DNA from: Streptococcus mitis
GTDB lineage: Bacteria; Bacillota; Bacilli; Lactobacillales; Streptococcaceae
Direction of reading: 5' to 3'
NCBI RefSeq assembly: GCF_009496285.1
Contig: NZ_WIJK01000022.1
Span: 1-38,282 of the forward strand
Length of the DNA stretch: 38,282 bases
Every line of letters starts with the position of its first letter. Position 1 is the first letter of the stretch. Position numbers and translations under genes: made by a program. Of the stretch, positions 17,016 through 25,130 are shown one piece after another. The notes under the pieces were generated by a model. It was not told the origin of the DNA. It ran no database searches and was given only the letters and a program-made list of their open reading frames with translations.

Positions 17016-18274
17016 TAGTCCACCATTTGTGGGTTTTCCACCACAACCCATGGCAAACCGTATTTATTCAAAGCTTCCATGAATGGATCTGGATCCAACT
17101 CTTCAAGATTATACACTCCTGGTTGTTTCCAAGTACCATCCATCACTAATTTTGTTCCAATCATGGCAGGAACACCTGTTGTGTAAGAAATTGCCTGTGA
17201 ACCAACTTCTGCGTAGCATTCCTGGTGGTCGCAAACATTGTAGATGTAGATAGTCTTTTCAACACCATCTTTGACACCTGTAAAGATACAACCGATATTG
17301 GTTTTTCCAACTGTACGTGGGCCAAGGCTGGCAGGATCTGGAAGCAAGGCTTTCAAGAATTGGATAGGAACGATTTCTTGTCCGTTAAAATTAATAGTAT
17401 CTGTACGAAGAAGACCAACGTTTTCCAAGCATTTCATGTGAGTTAGATAAGATTGGCCAAAAGTCATAAAGAATCGAATGCGTTTAACACCTGGAATATT
17501 CTTTGCTAATGATTCGATTTCTTCATGGTGGAGGAGATACATGTCTTTTTGACCAACTTGAGGGAAATCATACTCACGTTTGATAGACATAGCTTCAACT
17601 TCTACCCATTTACCATCTTCCCAGTAAGAACCTGGTGCAGAAACCTCGCGTAGATTGATTTCTGGGTTGAAATTGGTCGCAAATGGATAACCGTGGTCCC
17701 CACCATTACAGTCTAAAATGTCGATATAGTGGATTTCATCAAAATAGTGCTTGAGGGCGTACGCTGAAAAGACGCTGGTTACCCCTGGATCAAATCCAGA
17801 ACCAAGAAGCGCGGTCAAGCCTGCTTCTTTGAATTTTTCTTGATAAGCCCATTGCCATGAGTAGTCAAAATAAGCCGTAAATCCAAGCTCTTTGCAGCGT
17901 TTCTCATAAATAGCACGCCATTCAGGGTCTTCTGTGTCTTCAGCCTCATAGTTGGCTGTGTCGATATAGTGAACTCCCGTTGCCAAGCAAGCATCCATAA
18001 TGGTCAAATCTTGGTATGGTAGAGCTACGTTCAAAACAGCTTCTGGCTTGTAGCTTTCAATCAGTGCAATTACTTCTTCTACCTTGTCAGCATCAAGAGC
18101 AGCTGTTTCAATTTTAGTACTTGTTTTGCCTTCTAATTTAGCCTTCAAGTCATCACATTTTGACTTGGTACGGCTAGCAATCATAATCTCTGTAAAGGTT
18201 TCGCTATCTTGGCAAATCTTTGAAATAGCAACTTGGGCAACGCCCCCACATCCAATAACTAATAAACGACTCAT
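17015..18274 (-). CDS. Carboxynorspermidine/carboxyspermidine dehydrogenase (saccharopine dehydrogenase family)
   Basis: 419 residues. The N-terminal Rossmann motif VIGCGGVAQVAISKIC binds NADPH, and the rest matches the saccharopine-dehydrogenase-like family, often labelled Lys1. Next to nspC, the expected reaction is reductive condensation of aspartate semialdehyde with putrescine to give carboxyspermidine, not lysine metabolism. Its ATG overlaps the speE stop by 4 bases, and its stop overlaps nspC. Motifs such as GSGFDPGVTSVFSAYA and LDCNGGDHGYPFATNFNPEINLRE, split here at residue positions near 158-215, are those of the CANSDH group. Confidence 0.9.
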   Translation of the reverse strand: MSRLLVIGCGGVAQVAISKICQDSETFTEIMIASRTKSKCDDLKAKLEGKTSTKIETAALDADKVEEVIALIESYKPEAVLNVALPYQDLTIMDACLATGVHYIDTANYEAEDTEDPEWRAIYEKRCKELGFTAYFDYSWQWAYQEKFKEAGLTALLGSGFDPGVTSVFSAYALKHYFDEIHYIDILDCNGGDHGYPFATNFNPEINLREVSAPGSYWEDGKWVEVEAMSIKREYDFPQVGQKDMYLLHHEEIESLAKNIPGVKRIRFFMTFGQSYLTHMKCLENVGLLRTDTINFNGQEIVPIQFLKALLPDPASLGPRTVGKTNIGCIFTGVKDGVEKTIYIYNVCDHQECYAEVGSQAISYTTGVPAMIGTKLVMDGTWKQPGVYNLEELDPDPFMEALNKYGLPWVVVENPQMVD

Positions 18275-19131
18275 TTTTTTCCTTCCTCTTCTTCTAAAAT
18301 GTCTTCTACATACTTAGGCAACATAAAGGCTCCCACGTGTAAGTTTGCAGTATAGTATTCTGTGAATAGCTGGCGCTTTTTCCAGCCTTCCTTATCAAAA
18401 TCTTTGACAGGGTGATATTTTTTCGATGCAAATCCAAATAACCAATAGCCAGCAGGACTGGTTGGGATATGGGCCTGATAGACCCGGCTAATTGGAAAGG
18501 CTTGATTGACCTTGCGGTGCATGCTTCGGCAAGCAGACTCATCTTCGTCAAAGAAAGGACTACCATGCTGATAGATCATAATACCGTCTTCTTTCAAGGC
18601 TCTGTAACTATTGCCGTAAAATTCCTTGGTAAAGAGCCCTTCCGTATGTCCAAATGGATCAGTCGCATCGTTGATGATGATGTCGTAATCATCTTCACAG
18701 TTTCTCAAAAATCTCAGTCCATTTTGATAATAAATGGTCACACGAGGGTCATCAAGACCAGCAGCAAAGTCTGGGAAGTATTCTCGACAAACCTCAACCA
18801 GCATTTCGTCAGGCTCTACAATATCGATTTGTTCCAATTCTGGATAGAGAGTTAATACTTGGGCAACACCACCGTCACCACCCCCAATAACCAAGACTTT
18901 CTTTGGATTTGGATGGACAGCCATAGGAACGTGAACCGTCATTTCGTTGTAGACAAAATCATCTGCATCTGAGAATAAGACATGCCCATTTAAAATCAAA
19001 ATCTTCCCAAAAGCTGGAGTATCTAATACTTCAATATCCTGCCACTCACTTTTTCCAGCATAGAGTTGTTTAGCAGTTCTAAGCGACAATTTCACATCTG
19101 GAGTATGAACTTCAGAAAACCATAAATCCAT
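18271..19131 (-). CDS. speE: Spermidine synthase family protein
   Basis: 286 residues, full length. The SAM-fold glycine loop GGGDGG is at 83-88, and the catalytic Asp is in INDATDPFG. The classic enzyme moves an aminopropyl group from decarboxylated SAM to putrescine. No speD (SAM decarboxylase) is in this window, and the same operon encodes the alternative carboxyspermidine route, so the real substrate deserves thought. The ATG directly follows the speA stop with no gap, and the stop overlaps the next start (ATGA). Confidence 0.93.
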   Translation of the reverse strand: MDLWFSEVHTPDVKLSLRTAKQLYAGKSEWQDIEVLDTPAFGKILILNGHVLFSDADDFVYNEMTVHVPMAVHPNPKKVLVIGGGDGGVAQVLTLYPELEQIDIVEPDEMLVEVCREYFPDFAAGLDDPRVTIYYQNGLRFLRNCEDDYDIIINDATDPFGHTEGLFTKEFYGNSYRALKEDGIMIYQHGSPFFDEDESACRSMHRKVNQAFPISRVYQAHIPTSPAGYWLFGFASKKYHPVKDFDKEGWKKRQLFTEYYTANLHVGAFMLPKYVEDILEEEEGKK

Positions 19132-20586
19132 CTAGTTCTCCTTTCTCTCAATGACATTGATGTGATTGACCTCTGGATCTTCCGTTCCTTGGAGGGAACA
19201 ACCACGTTCTTTGGCAAATTGGATATAGTCAACAATGTCTCGTGTAATCCGTTCACCTGGCGCTAGGATTGGAATTCCTGGAGGATAGCACATGACGAAT
19301 TCCCCGCAGACTTGCCCAACGGACTCATCCAGGGTTAAACTTCTTCTCTCTGAGTAGAAGGCTTCCTGAGGAGACAGCACTAACTCAGGTTGGATATATT
19401 CTCCAGCAATCAAGTCCTTCCCATCTCTTGAGTAGAGTCTCTTGATGTCAGCCAGAGCACCAACCAAGCGCTCAATATCTTGGATACGGTCCCCAATCGA
19501 AATGTAGGCCAAGATATTCCCGATATCACCAAACTCAATCTGAATGTCATATTCATCTCGTAAGAGGTCATAAACCTCGATTCCTGTTAGGCCGATTCCT
19601 TGGGTGTAAACTGACAGCTTAGTAACGTCAAAATCACAAACAGACACTCCGTCTACTAGCTCTTTTGAGTAGGCATAGTAGCCACCGATGGCATTGATTT
19701 CACGACGAGCGTACTCAGATAGCTCAATGACCTTTTCAAAGGATTCTTTACCACGAAGGGCCAGATTGCGGCGTGAAATATCCAAACTAGACATCAGTAA
19801 GTAAGATGCTGATGTTGATTGGGTCAGGTTAATGATTTGACGCACGTACTCAGGATTCATCTGATCCCCGATAAGTAAAATAGAGCTTTGGGTCAAACTC
19901 CCACCAGACTTATGCATGGAGACTGCTGCCATATCAGCACCTGCATCCATAGCAGATAGAGGAAGTTTATCTGTAAAGTGCAGATGGGCACCGTGTGCCT
20001 CATCTACTAAAACTTTCATTCCAGCAGCGTGAGCCATCTCTGTCAGCCCCTTAAGATCTGAACAAATCCCATAGTAGGTAGGATTGTTGATTAGGATAGC
20101 CTTAGCATCTGGATGATCCTTTATAGCTTGTGCTACACGCTCATTTTCAAGCCCCAAAGCAATACCGATTTTTGGATCCACACTCATCTCGATATAAATG
20201 GGAATAGCTCCACATAAAACGAGCGCATTGATAGCTGACTTATGAACATTTCGAGGAAGGATGATTTTATCTCCCGCTTTACAGGTGGAGAGAATCATAG
20301 TTTGAACAGATGAGGTTGTGCCTCCAATCATTAGAAAGGCATGAGCAGCACCAAATGCTTCTGCCGCTAGTTCCTCTGCATCTCTGATAATCGAAATGGG
20401 ATGCCCCAGATTATCCAAGGGCTTCATAGAGTTAACATCTATACCTACACATTTTTCCCCTAACAGTTCAACCAACTCTGGGTTCCCACGGCCACGCTTG
20501 TGACCAGGTACGTCAAATGGTACAATTCTTTTTTTTCGTAACTTGACCAACCCCTCATAGATGGGAGCTTGGTTTTGATTTAACAT
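19132..20586 (-). CDS. speA: Arginine decarboxylase (Orn/Lys/Arg decarboxylase, fold I)
   Basis: 484 residues, close to Bacillus SpeA (about 490). PLP lysine K226 is in SMHKSGGSLTQSS; the conserved VPGHKRGRGNPEL is at 27-39, and DEAHGAHLHF precedes the lysine. Such genes are often named cad (lysine decarboxylase). The operon holds the two enzymes that turn agmatine into putrescine, so arginine is the sensible substrate, and I recall that the pneumococcal homologue SP_0916 was reported as an arginine decarboxylase. I start at the ATG at 20586 (MLNQNQAP); AAAGGAG lies 12 bases upstream, a long spacing, and an ATG 24 bases upstream lacks its own site. A long leader precedes it. Confidence 0.93.
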   Translation of the reverse strand: MLNQNQAPIYEGLVKLRKKRIVPFDVPGHKRGRGNPELVELLGEKCVGIDVNSMKPLDNLGHPISIIRDAEELAAEAFGAAHAFLMIGGTTSSVQTMILSTCKAGDKIILPRNVHKSAINALVLCGAIPIYIEMSVDPKIGIALGLENERVAQAIKDHPDAKAILINNPTYYGICSDLKGLTEMAHAAGMKVLVDEAHGAHLHFTDKLPLSAMDAGADMAAVSMHKSGGSLTQSSILLIGDQMNPEYVRQIINLTQSTSASYLLMSSLDISRRNLALRGKESFEKVIELSEYARREINAIGGYYAYSKELVDGVSVCDFDVTKLSVYTQGIGLTGIEVYDLLRDEYDIQIEFGDIGNILAYISIGDRIQDIERLVGALADIKRLYSRDGKDLIAGEYIQPELVLSPQEAFYSERRSLTLDESVGQVCGEFVMCYPPGIPILAPGERITRDIVDYIQFAKERGCSLQGTEDPEVNHINVIERKEN

Positions 20587-20654
20587 TATAAAGACATACT
20601 CCTTTATCATATTTTTTACACCTTAACCATGCAAGGCTCTAAGGGATACTTATG

Positions 20655-20681
20655 AAAAAAGAGCAGGTTGGCACCTGCTCT
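20655..20681 (-). terminator. Intrinsic terminator between the speA leader and speA
   Basis: On the minus strand AGAGCAGGT-GCCA-ACCTGCTCT is followed by TTTTTTC. It lies about 70 bases upstream of the speA start, inside the transcription unit. The segment GCAGGGTTG (20913-20921) in the leader could pair with CAACCTGC (20663-20670) in the terminator arm, with one bulge, and so act as an anti-terminator. Confidence 0.85.
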
Positions 20682-20985
20682 ACAATCTACTGACGTGTTT
20701 ATGTTTGTTTCTTTTGAGTATGTCTGTTCCTGATGTTTCCTAACTCTCTAGTAGCAAATATTACGTACTTTATTGATCGTTTCACAAGATGACGTGTGCT
20801 TTCACCACACTAACAAATCTATACGAATTAGGACAAATGTCCTAACATCAACTTATAAAAGTAGGCTTTTAACCCTATCAATAATGTGGCTTTTCAACCA
20901 CGCTTCGGCATTCAACCCTGCCTGTCCGTAGGCATTTTTTACTCGGGTTTATATTTACTAGAAAACATCATCTCATTTTCTAAGC
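20655..20985 (-). ncRNA. Structured leader or independent small RNA upstream of speA
   Basis: From the predicted start near 20985 to the terminator at about 20655 this is roughly 330 nt without a convincing reading frame. Visible structures on the minus strand: TGCCT-N6-AGGCA, competing with GGCA-N8-TGCC (20907-20940 area); GUGGUU-GAAA-AGCCAC (20886-20901); TAGGGTTAAAAGCCTA (20862-20877); an 18-base palindrome TTAGGACAAATGTCCTAA (20828-20845); and GTGTG-N7-CACAC (20794-20810). It could be an attenuator or riboswitch for the polyamine operon or a separate small RNA. I find no T-box, L-box, tmRNA or RNase P signature. Confidence 0.6.
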
Positions 20986-20991
20986 TTCATT

Positions 20992-21020
20992 ACTATATCA
21001 TGTTTTCAGATACTTGTAAA
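20992..21020 (-). promoter_or_regulatory. Promoter of the polyamine operon leader
   Basis: TTTACA (21015-21020), 17-base spacer and TATAGT (20992-20997) with TGA just before it: a good extended sigma-A promoter on the minus strand. Transcription should start near 20985, giving a leader of about 400 nt before speA. Confidence 0.75.
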
Positions 21021-21107
21021 GTATTTTTAGAAACTTTTTTTAAATAATTTAATATTTTGTTCGTGAAATTGCTTTAGTTGCAAAACAGAAATCGTTTTAA
21101 ATTTAAA

Positions 21108-21147
21108 TCAAAAAACAAAAAAAGGAACTAAATCGATTAATTCCTTT
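21108..21147 (-). terminator. Terminator of the immunity-like operon
   Basis: On the minus strand AAAGGAA-TTA... pairs with ...TAG-TTCCTTT (21121-21147), followed by a run of seven T's (plus-strand A-run before 21121). It ends the operon that begins at 26520. Confidence 0.8.
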
Positions 21148-21185
21148 AATGAATCGTAAGCATAATCAACTATTCAAAATCCTAT

Positions 21186-22202
21186 TTACTCATCTTTCGC
21201 TATTTGGCAAGCTAGCTCAAAATCAGTCATCAAGTAATTTTCATCCAGGCGGATGAGACTATAATACTCATTCCAAAATAGAGAGTCACTGTTGCTGGAC
21301 CACTTTAATCCATACCACAATTGGGTAACATCGTTTGTACTTGATGGGGGGATTGACCATAGATGCTTTTTAAAAGTTTCTTGAACAAGAGAAACATCCA
21401 GTCGAGTAGTCAAGTCGAGTTCATCCAATTTCAAAGTGATAGAATGTTCCTTAGCTACCTCAATACTTTCCTTGTTAAATCGAACCTGAATAATCTTAGA
21501 ATCTTCTAAAGCCACATTCTGGTCCTCAGCACCGTAAAAGGAAATACTGCCCAGTACTATGCCATCTTTTGCCAGGAGATAGGGAGCGTAAGGAACAGCA
21601 TTGCTATCAAGTCTGAAGCCTTTTTCGATAGTAACTGATTTATCGCCTGGATACTTTTGGAAACTTCCCTCTGTCAAGAGCTCTTCGTAGTCGCTAGCAC
21701 CATCGCCCTGTCTTATATAGATGTCAAATCCAGCATTCATCAGCTCACTGGCTTTAGTTTCTGCTAAAATGATTTTACTTTCATTAATTTGCAAAATTGG
21801 TGCTTGAGGTGGCAAACCAATCGTGAGATTAAACATGACTCCTACCAGAAAGACCATAAAGGTTATAAGGAGGGCAAGTAAAGACTTTCCAGTCCTTTTT
21901 CTTGCATTGAAAAGGGCCATTAGAGCAGGTAGAAGGATCATTTTGGCTAAAATAGAATTCCCAACACCACCTCTATTTAAGGTCTGAAAAGCAAAGATCC
22001 CGGCGATTGCAATCAGGGACAGGTAGACTAAAATCTCACCTAGACCCAGTTTTTCTGTTCGAGTTTGTTGGTTTACAGGCGTTTCGTACAATGACTGCCC
22101 ATTCTCTTTCCTCTTTTTTAGAAAGAGATAAAACCCCAGACCAAGTAGCAGATTAAAGATTGCAAAAACTATTAAAGTACCTATTATCGCCGTTCTACCC
22201 AT
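21186..22202 (-). CDS. Four-helix membrane protein with extracytoplasmic domain, paralogue of the 26755 gene
   Basis: 338 residues. Hydrophobic helices at about 5-27, 53-70, 83-95 and 105-128, then a soluble domain of about 210 residues that should be outside the membrane. The domain opens with PQAPILQINESKIILAETKA and then SELMNAGFDIY. The protein at 26755 has the same layout and a matching APQ-x-V...ETKASELLDQGF segment at the same place, so the two are paralogues. No family name recognised. AAAGGAG precedes the start at 9 bases, which overlaps the upstream gene by 8 bases. It is the last gene of the operon. Confidence 0.75.
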   Translation of the reverse strand: MGRTAIIGTLIVFAIFNLLLGLGFYLFLKKRKENGQSLYETPVNQQTRTEKLGLGEILVYLSLIAIAGIFAFQTLNRGGVGNSILAKMILLPALMALFNARKRTGKSLLALLITFMVFLVGVMFNLTIGLPPQAPILQINESKIILAETKASELMNAGFDIYIRQGDGASDYEELLTEGSFQKYPGDKSVTIEKGFRLDSNAVPYAPYLLAKDGIVLGSISFYGAEDQNVALEDSKIIQVRFNKESIEVAKEHSITLKLDELDLTTRLDVSLVQETFKKHLWSIPPSSTNDVTQLWYGLKWSSNSDSLFWNEYYSLIRLDENYLMTDFELACQIAKDE

Positions 22203-22662
22203 GGCTCTCTACTCCTTTATGTTCTCTCTCAAATCTTATCTTTCTCTTTAGCACCCAATTCCCAATCAATAAGACTAGCAAGAAGAAGGGGCAACCTTCT
22301 ATGACCACAATGGGCAAAGCCAGTAGAGCAATCATCAAAAAACTAGCTTTCTTTTGACGCCAACTACCGCCCCATTCTCCGTTTATCAGTCCACCTAAAT
22401 AGTCGACGTAATCAGTAAACCAAGTCAATAAGGGATTTTGAAAATCACTAGCCCTAAGGTAAATGAACAAAGCCGAATTTAGCAAAACATAAAGAATTCC
22501 AAGGACTAGAATAATCTTTTGACTAGTTCGAGTAGCCTCTAGAAGGATTTTTTCTCTCTTCTCTGACTCTATTTCCTTGAGACTTGGGTCCTTACAAGAG
22601 AGTTTTTCAAATCTATAGACCAGAAATCGGTAGAGATAATACTTTTTTATATTACGCTTCAT
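22195..22662 (-). CDS. Small membrane protein, unknown
   Basis: 155 residues. A basic N-terminus (MKRNIKKYYLYRFLVYRFEK) is followed by a charged segment, then helices near 47-70 (IILVLGILYVLLNSALFIYL) and 105-140 (ASFLMIALLALPIVVIEGCP). The C-terminus is basic, hence probably cytoplasmic. GAGG lies 5 bases before the start. It overlaps the next gene by 8 bases, and the two membrane proteins may form a complex. Not recognised. Confidence 0.7.
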   Translation of the reverse strand: MKRNIKKYYLYRFLVYRFEKLSCKDPSLKEIESEKREKILLEATRTSQKIILVLGILYVLLNSALFIYLRASDFQNPLLTWFTDYVDYLGGLINGEWGGSWRQKKASFLMIALLALPIVVIEGCPFFLLVLLIGNWVLKRKIRFEREHKGVESHG

Positions 22663-22705
22663 AAAAACCTCAATCTAGGAAGGACACTCAAATATAAATC
22701 ATGGT

Positions 22706-23500
22706 CTAAACCTCTAATTTCAAGGAATTGCCTTCCAAATAGACAGCTTTTGACTCAGTGATTTTGATTTTTTGATCTTCTGAAAAGCCAATGGTTTCAC
22801 CGTCCTTTAAGGTGACATCACTGCCTAAAACATACTGAAGAATAGACAAGAGGAAATAATATAAGTCATCGCTATCCATGACAGAATCAATGATTTCGAT
22901 CTCAGTTTTTCCAAACTCTTTCAAACCATAAGTGTAAATACTAGTTTTATCTCCCTGGTTGATAATTCCCATATAAATCCAGAGTTGAAGAGGAAGCAGT
23001 TCTTCTTTCAAAAGATCAGCTAAGTCCAGATAAAGATCTTTGGGCAAGAGCAAGGTGGTAGAACCCTGATAAATACCAATAGCTGATTGACTAGTTTTTA
23101 GGATAGAGGCATTGACTTTAGTTAATAAGGAATAAGTTTCTACTGGCGAAAGATTGTCAGACAAAATAGAAACAATGGCGTGTTGTGTGTGCTCCTGTGT
23201 TTCCTTCTCAACATCCTGCCAGAGGTAAGAATAGGCATACAATTCTTCAAATTCTTGACTTGGGATAGGAAGATCCATCAATGCCAAAGCAACGAGAGCA
23301 CCATCAATCACAAAGGTTGCACTAGAATCATCCCCAGAAACTTCAGAAATTTCAAGCCCCCAATGAGATTTCAATTCCTGAACAACTTGGTCTAAAGAAT
23401 AGGCTTGATTGCCTTTGAAGAGGGGCATGGACAAGATCAGTTGTTTTTTCTTCTCTGATTTTTCTTTCTTACTAGTAAATAGATTTTTAAAAAAATTCAT
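22706..23500 (-). CDS. DUF4261-type protein
   Basis: 264 residues from the ATG at 23500, where AGGAGG stands at good spacing; an in-frame ATG 21 bases further up overlaps that site. The N-terminus is basic (FTSKKEKSEKKKQ). The body has the pattern I associate with DUF4261: LSMPLFKG near the start, VSILSDNLSPVETYSLLTKV mid-protein, and YGLKEFGKTEIEIIDS followed by a hydrophobic helix segment toward the end. DUF4261 proteins turn up among immunity-like and SMI1/KNR4-neighbour genes. Soluble, function unknown. Confidence 0.68.
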   Translation of the reverse strand: MNFFKNLFTSKKEKSEKKKQLILSMPLFKGNQAYSLDQVVQELKSHWGLEISEVSGDDSSATFVIDGALVALALMDLPIPSQEFEELYAYSYLWQDVEKETQEHTQHAIVSILSDNLSPVETYSLLTKVNASILKTSQSAIGIYQGSTTLLLPKDLYLDLADLLKEELLPLQLWIYMGIINQGDKTSIYTYGLKEFGKTEIEIIDSVMDSDDLYYFLLSILQYVLGSDVTLKDGETIGFSEDQKIKITESKAVYLEGNSLKLEV

Positions 23501-23548
23501 AAAACTCCTCCTTTTTCTCATACCAGTTGGGAAGCAAAGCTATCTTGC

Positions 23549-24046
23549 TCAAAGTGAGTCGAGATACCAAGTTTCCTCGTCCTCAAAACCGTAAAATTTC
23601 TCATCAAGTAGCCAATTTCCATCCACCAATCTAAGAATAAACTGATGCTTCATTTCTAATGCTTCTTGAAAATGGGTGATAATTCTTGCTTCTTCAGCTT
23701 TTGTCATGATAAAATCTACAGAAAAATCATTCCTTTTAACATAGTTATACTCACTTGGGGAGCCATAAGTATTTCGAACTCCTCCTTCCAAGCATTTTTG
23801 AGTCACTCGTCCAGTTAGAAGTTGCATTTGCCTCTGAAAATAGTCATCCATAAGTTCATTCCACTTGGGATGAACTTGATTGGCTGGGATGCCAAGGGCT
23901 TCTTTTTCCTTATCCAGTGCTCTGTTACGCTCAAAAATTTCCTCTTCTAACAAGGTTAAACTTTTGAGTAAATCAAGCAATGGTGTGATAATTATTTCTG
24001 CTACAGTTTGATATTTTTCAGGGGTATTTTTATAGTTCACTCTCAT
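23549..24046 (-). CDS. NTF2-fold immunity-like protein
   Basis: 165 residues. The C-terminal half (DFSVDFIMTKAEEARIITHF, then KHQFILRLVDGNWLLDEKFYG) has the alternating pattern of an NTF2-like cone with a final WLLDEKFYGFEDEETWY, much like the NTF2-fold immunity family of polymorphic toxin systems. The N-terminus is a predicted helical or coiled stretch (LEEEIFERNRALDKEKEAL). Such proteins neutralise a cognate toxin, but no toxin gene is in the window. A weak GAGAG site precedes the ATG, and the gap to the upstream gene is only 10 bases. Confidence 0.6.
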   Translation of the reverse strand: MRVNYKNTPEKYQTVAEIIITPLLDLLKSLTLLEEEIFERNRALDKEKEALGIPANQVHPKWNELMDDYFQRQMQLLTGRVTQKCLEGGVRNTYGSPSEYNYVKRNDFSVDFIMTKAEEARIITHFQEALEMKHQFILRLVDGNWLLDEKFYGFEDEETWYLDSL

Positions 24047-24056
24047 GATTACTCTC

Positions 24057-24611
24057 TTAACTCTCCTGGATTAATTGCTTTAATTCTAAGTCTGAAAGTT
24101 GTCCTTCCATGTAGAGTTTCCTAAGTAAATCTTTATCAACTGTAATTTCATAATAGTCTGTCACAAACTCATGAAATCTCTCAAAGCTATCAAAGAGGTA
24201 AGAAAGCAACCATTCTCCACCATCCTGATCTTGGTAAGTCTGTTGATGCGCGTGACCATCATACCAGATAAAGAAGGTTGTTTCATCTTTTTGGTCTTCT
24301 GAATAAAGTGAGACATACTTTTCATCCAGTCCTTTATAAAAACTATCGATGATATCTTGATTCCACTCGTCAGCAGCAAACTGGCTTAAACTACTTTCAT
24401 GATCAAAGCCTTTTATAAGAATCATTTTATCAGTCAAAATCACATCTAAAGAATCACCAGATCCATTATCAATAAGGTAGCGGAGTCCATAGACTTCCTC
24501 AGTCTTAATCACGAGTCTGAGCCAATCCTCACTCGGATCTGTCAGATATTCGTCAACGACTAGCAAGGCATCTAAGCGAGTCTTTATCTTGTCCCAATCA
24601 ATCTTTCTCAT
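24057..24611 (-). CDS. Acidic immunity-like protein, unrecognised family
   Basis: 184 residues, strongly acidic. Features include VILTDKMILIKGFDHESSLS and TFFIWYDGHAHQQTYQD, with a helical C-terminus (DKDLLRKLYMEGQLSDLELKQL). No signal peptide or membrane helix. The size, acidity and setting between two immunity-like genes suggest an immunity protein; the family itself is not recognised. The upstream gene ends 18 bases before its start. Confidence 0.62.
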   Translation of the reverse strand: MRKIDWDKIKTRLDALLVVDEYLTDPSEDWLRLVIKTEEVYGLRYLIDNGSGDSLDVILTDKMILIKGFDHESSLSQFAADEWNQDIIDSFYKGLDEKYVSLYSEDQKDETTFFIWYDGHAHQQTYQDQDGGEWLLSYLFDSFERFHEFVTDYYEITVDKDLLRKLYMEGQLSDLELKQLIQES

Positions 24612-24629
24612 CTCTAAAAACCTTCCATC

Positions 24630-25112
24630 TTATTCTTGCAATTTATCAAGATCACAAGCCCTATAACGAGCTGTTAGATAGCCTGAAAAGCTAATCTGAG
24701 GGATATTCCACTCATTAGGCAAATAAATCGAACAATCTACCTGATCACCTAGAGGGGAACTTGCTGAGAAGACATATCTTCCCAAATCCTCATTATTAGG
24801 ATTTCTTTCAACTTGACCCAATCTGCTAGTATTGAACCAGTCTTTAAACAGTAACCAGATTTGCTCGGCATCTTCGTTTAATAGGGAGACTTTCAAGTTG
24901 TAGCTGATTCCGACCCTACATCTTTTTTTGAATCCTGACTCATCAGCCTTACAAACTTTTATCGATCCCTTATCATACTGCCAGTTATCACTATCTAATA
25001 GGGGAAATTGAACAGATAGATTGTCTTTAAATCCCTGCATAGTATCTAATAAATCTTTGGAGGCGGCTTCGAATAATTCTAGTTCCTCCATAGTCTTCTC
25101 TTTAATTTTCAT
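24630..25112 (-). CDS. Unrecognised soluble protein in the immunity-like operon
   Basis: 160 residues with no family I can name. It has a helical N-terminus (MEELELFEAASKDLLDTMQ) and a beta-rich body containing VGISYNLKVSLL and VFSASSPLGDQVDCSIYLP. The start is uncertain: the ATG at 25112 is 18 bases after the upstream stop but has a poor ribosome site, and the next ATG at codon 8 (25091) is no better. Position in the operon is the main evidence that it is expressed. Confidence 0.6.
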   Translation of the reverse strand: MKIKEKTMEELELFEAASKDLLDTMQGFKDNLSVQFPLLDSDNWQYDKGSIKVCKADESGFKKRCRVGISYNLKVSLLNEDAEQIWLLFKDWFNTSRLGQVERNPNNEDLGRYVFSASSPLGDQVDCSIYLPNEWNIPQISFSGYLTARYRACDLDKLQE

Positions 25113-25130
25113 AGCTAATCACATTTCGAT

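Noticed and set aside
20655..20985. T-box, lysine riboswitch, tmRNA or RNase P in the speA leader
   Set aside because: No T-box AGGGTGGNACCGCG, no tmRNA ends or tag reading frame, and no RNase P core. The leader stays unclassified.
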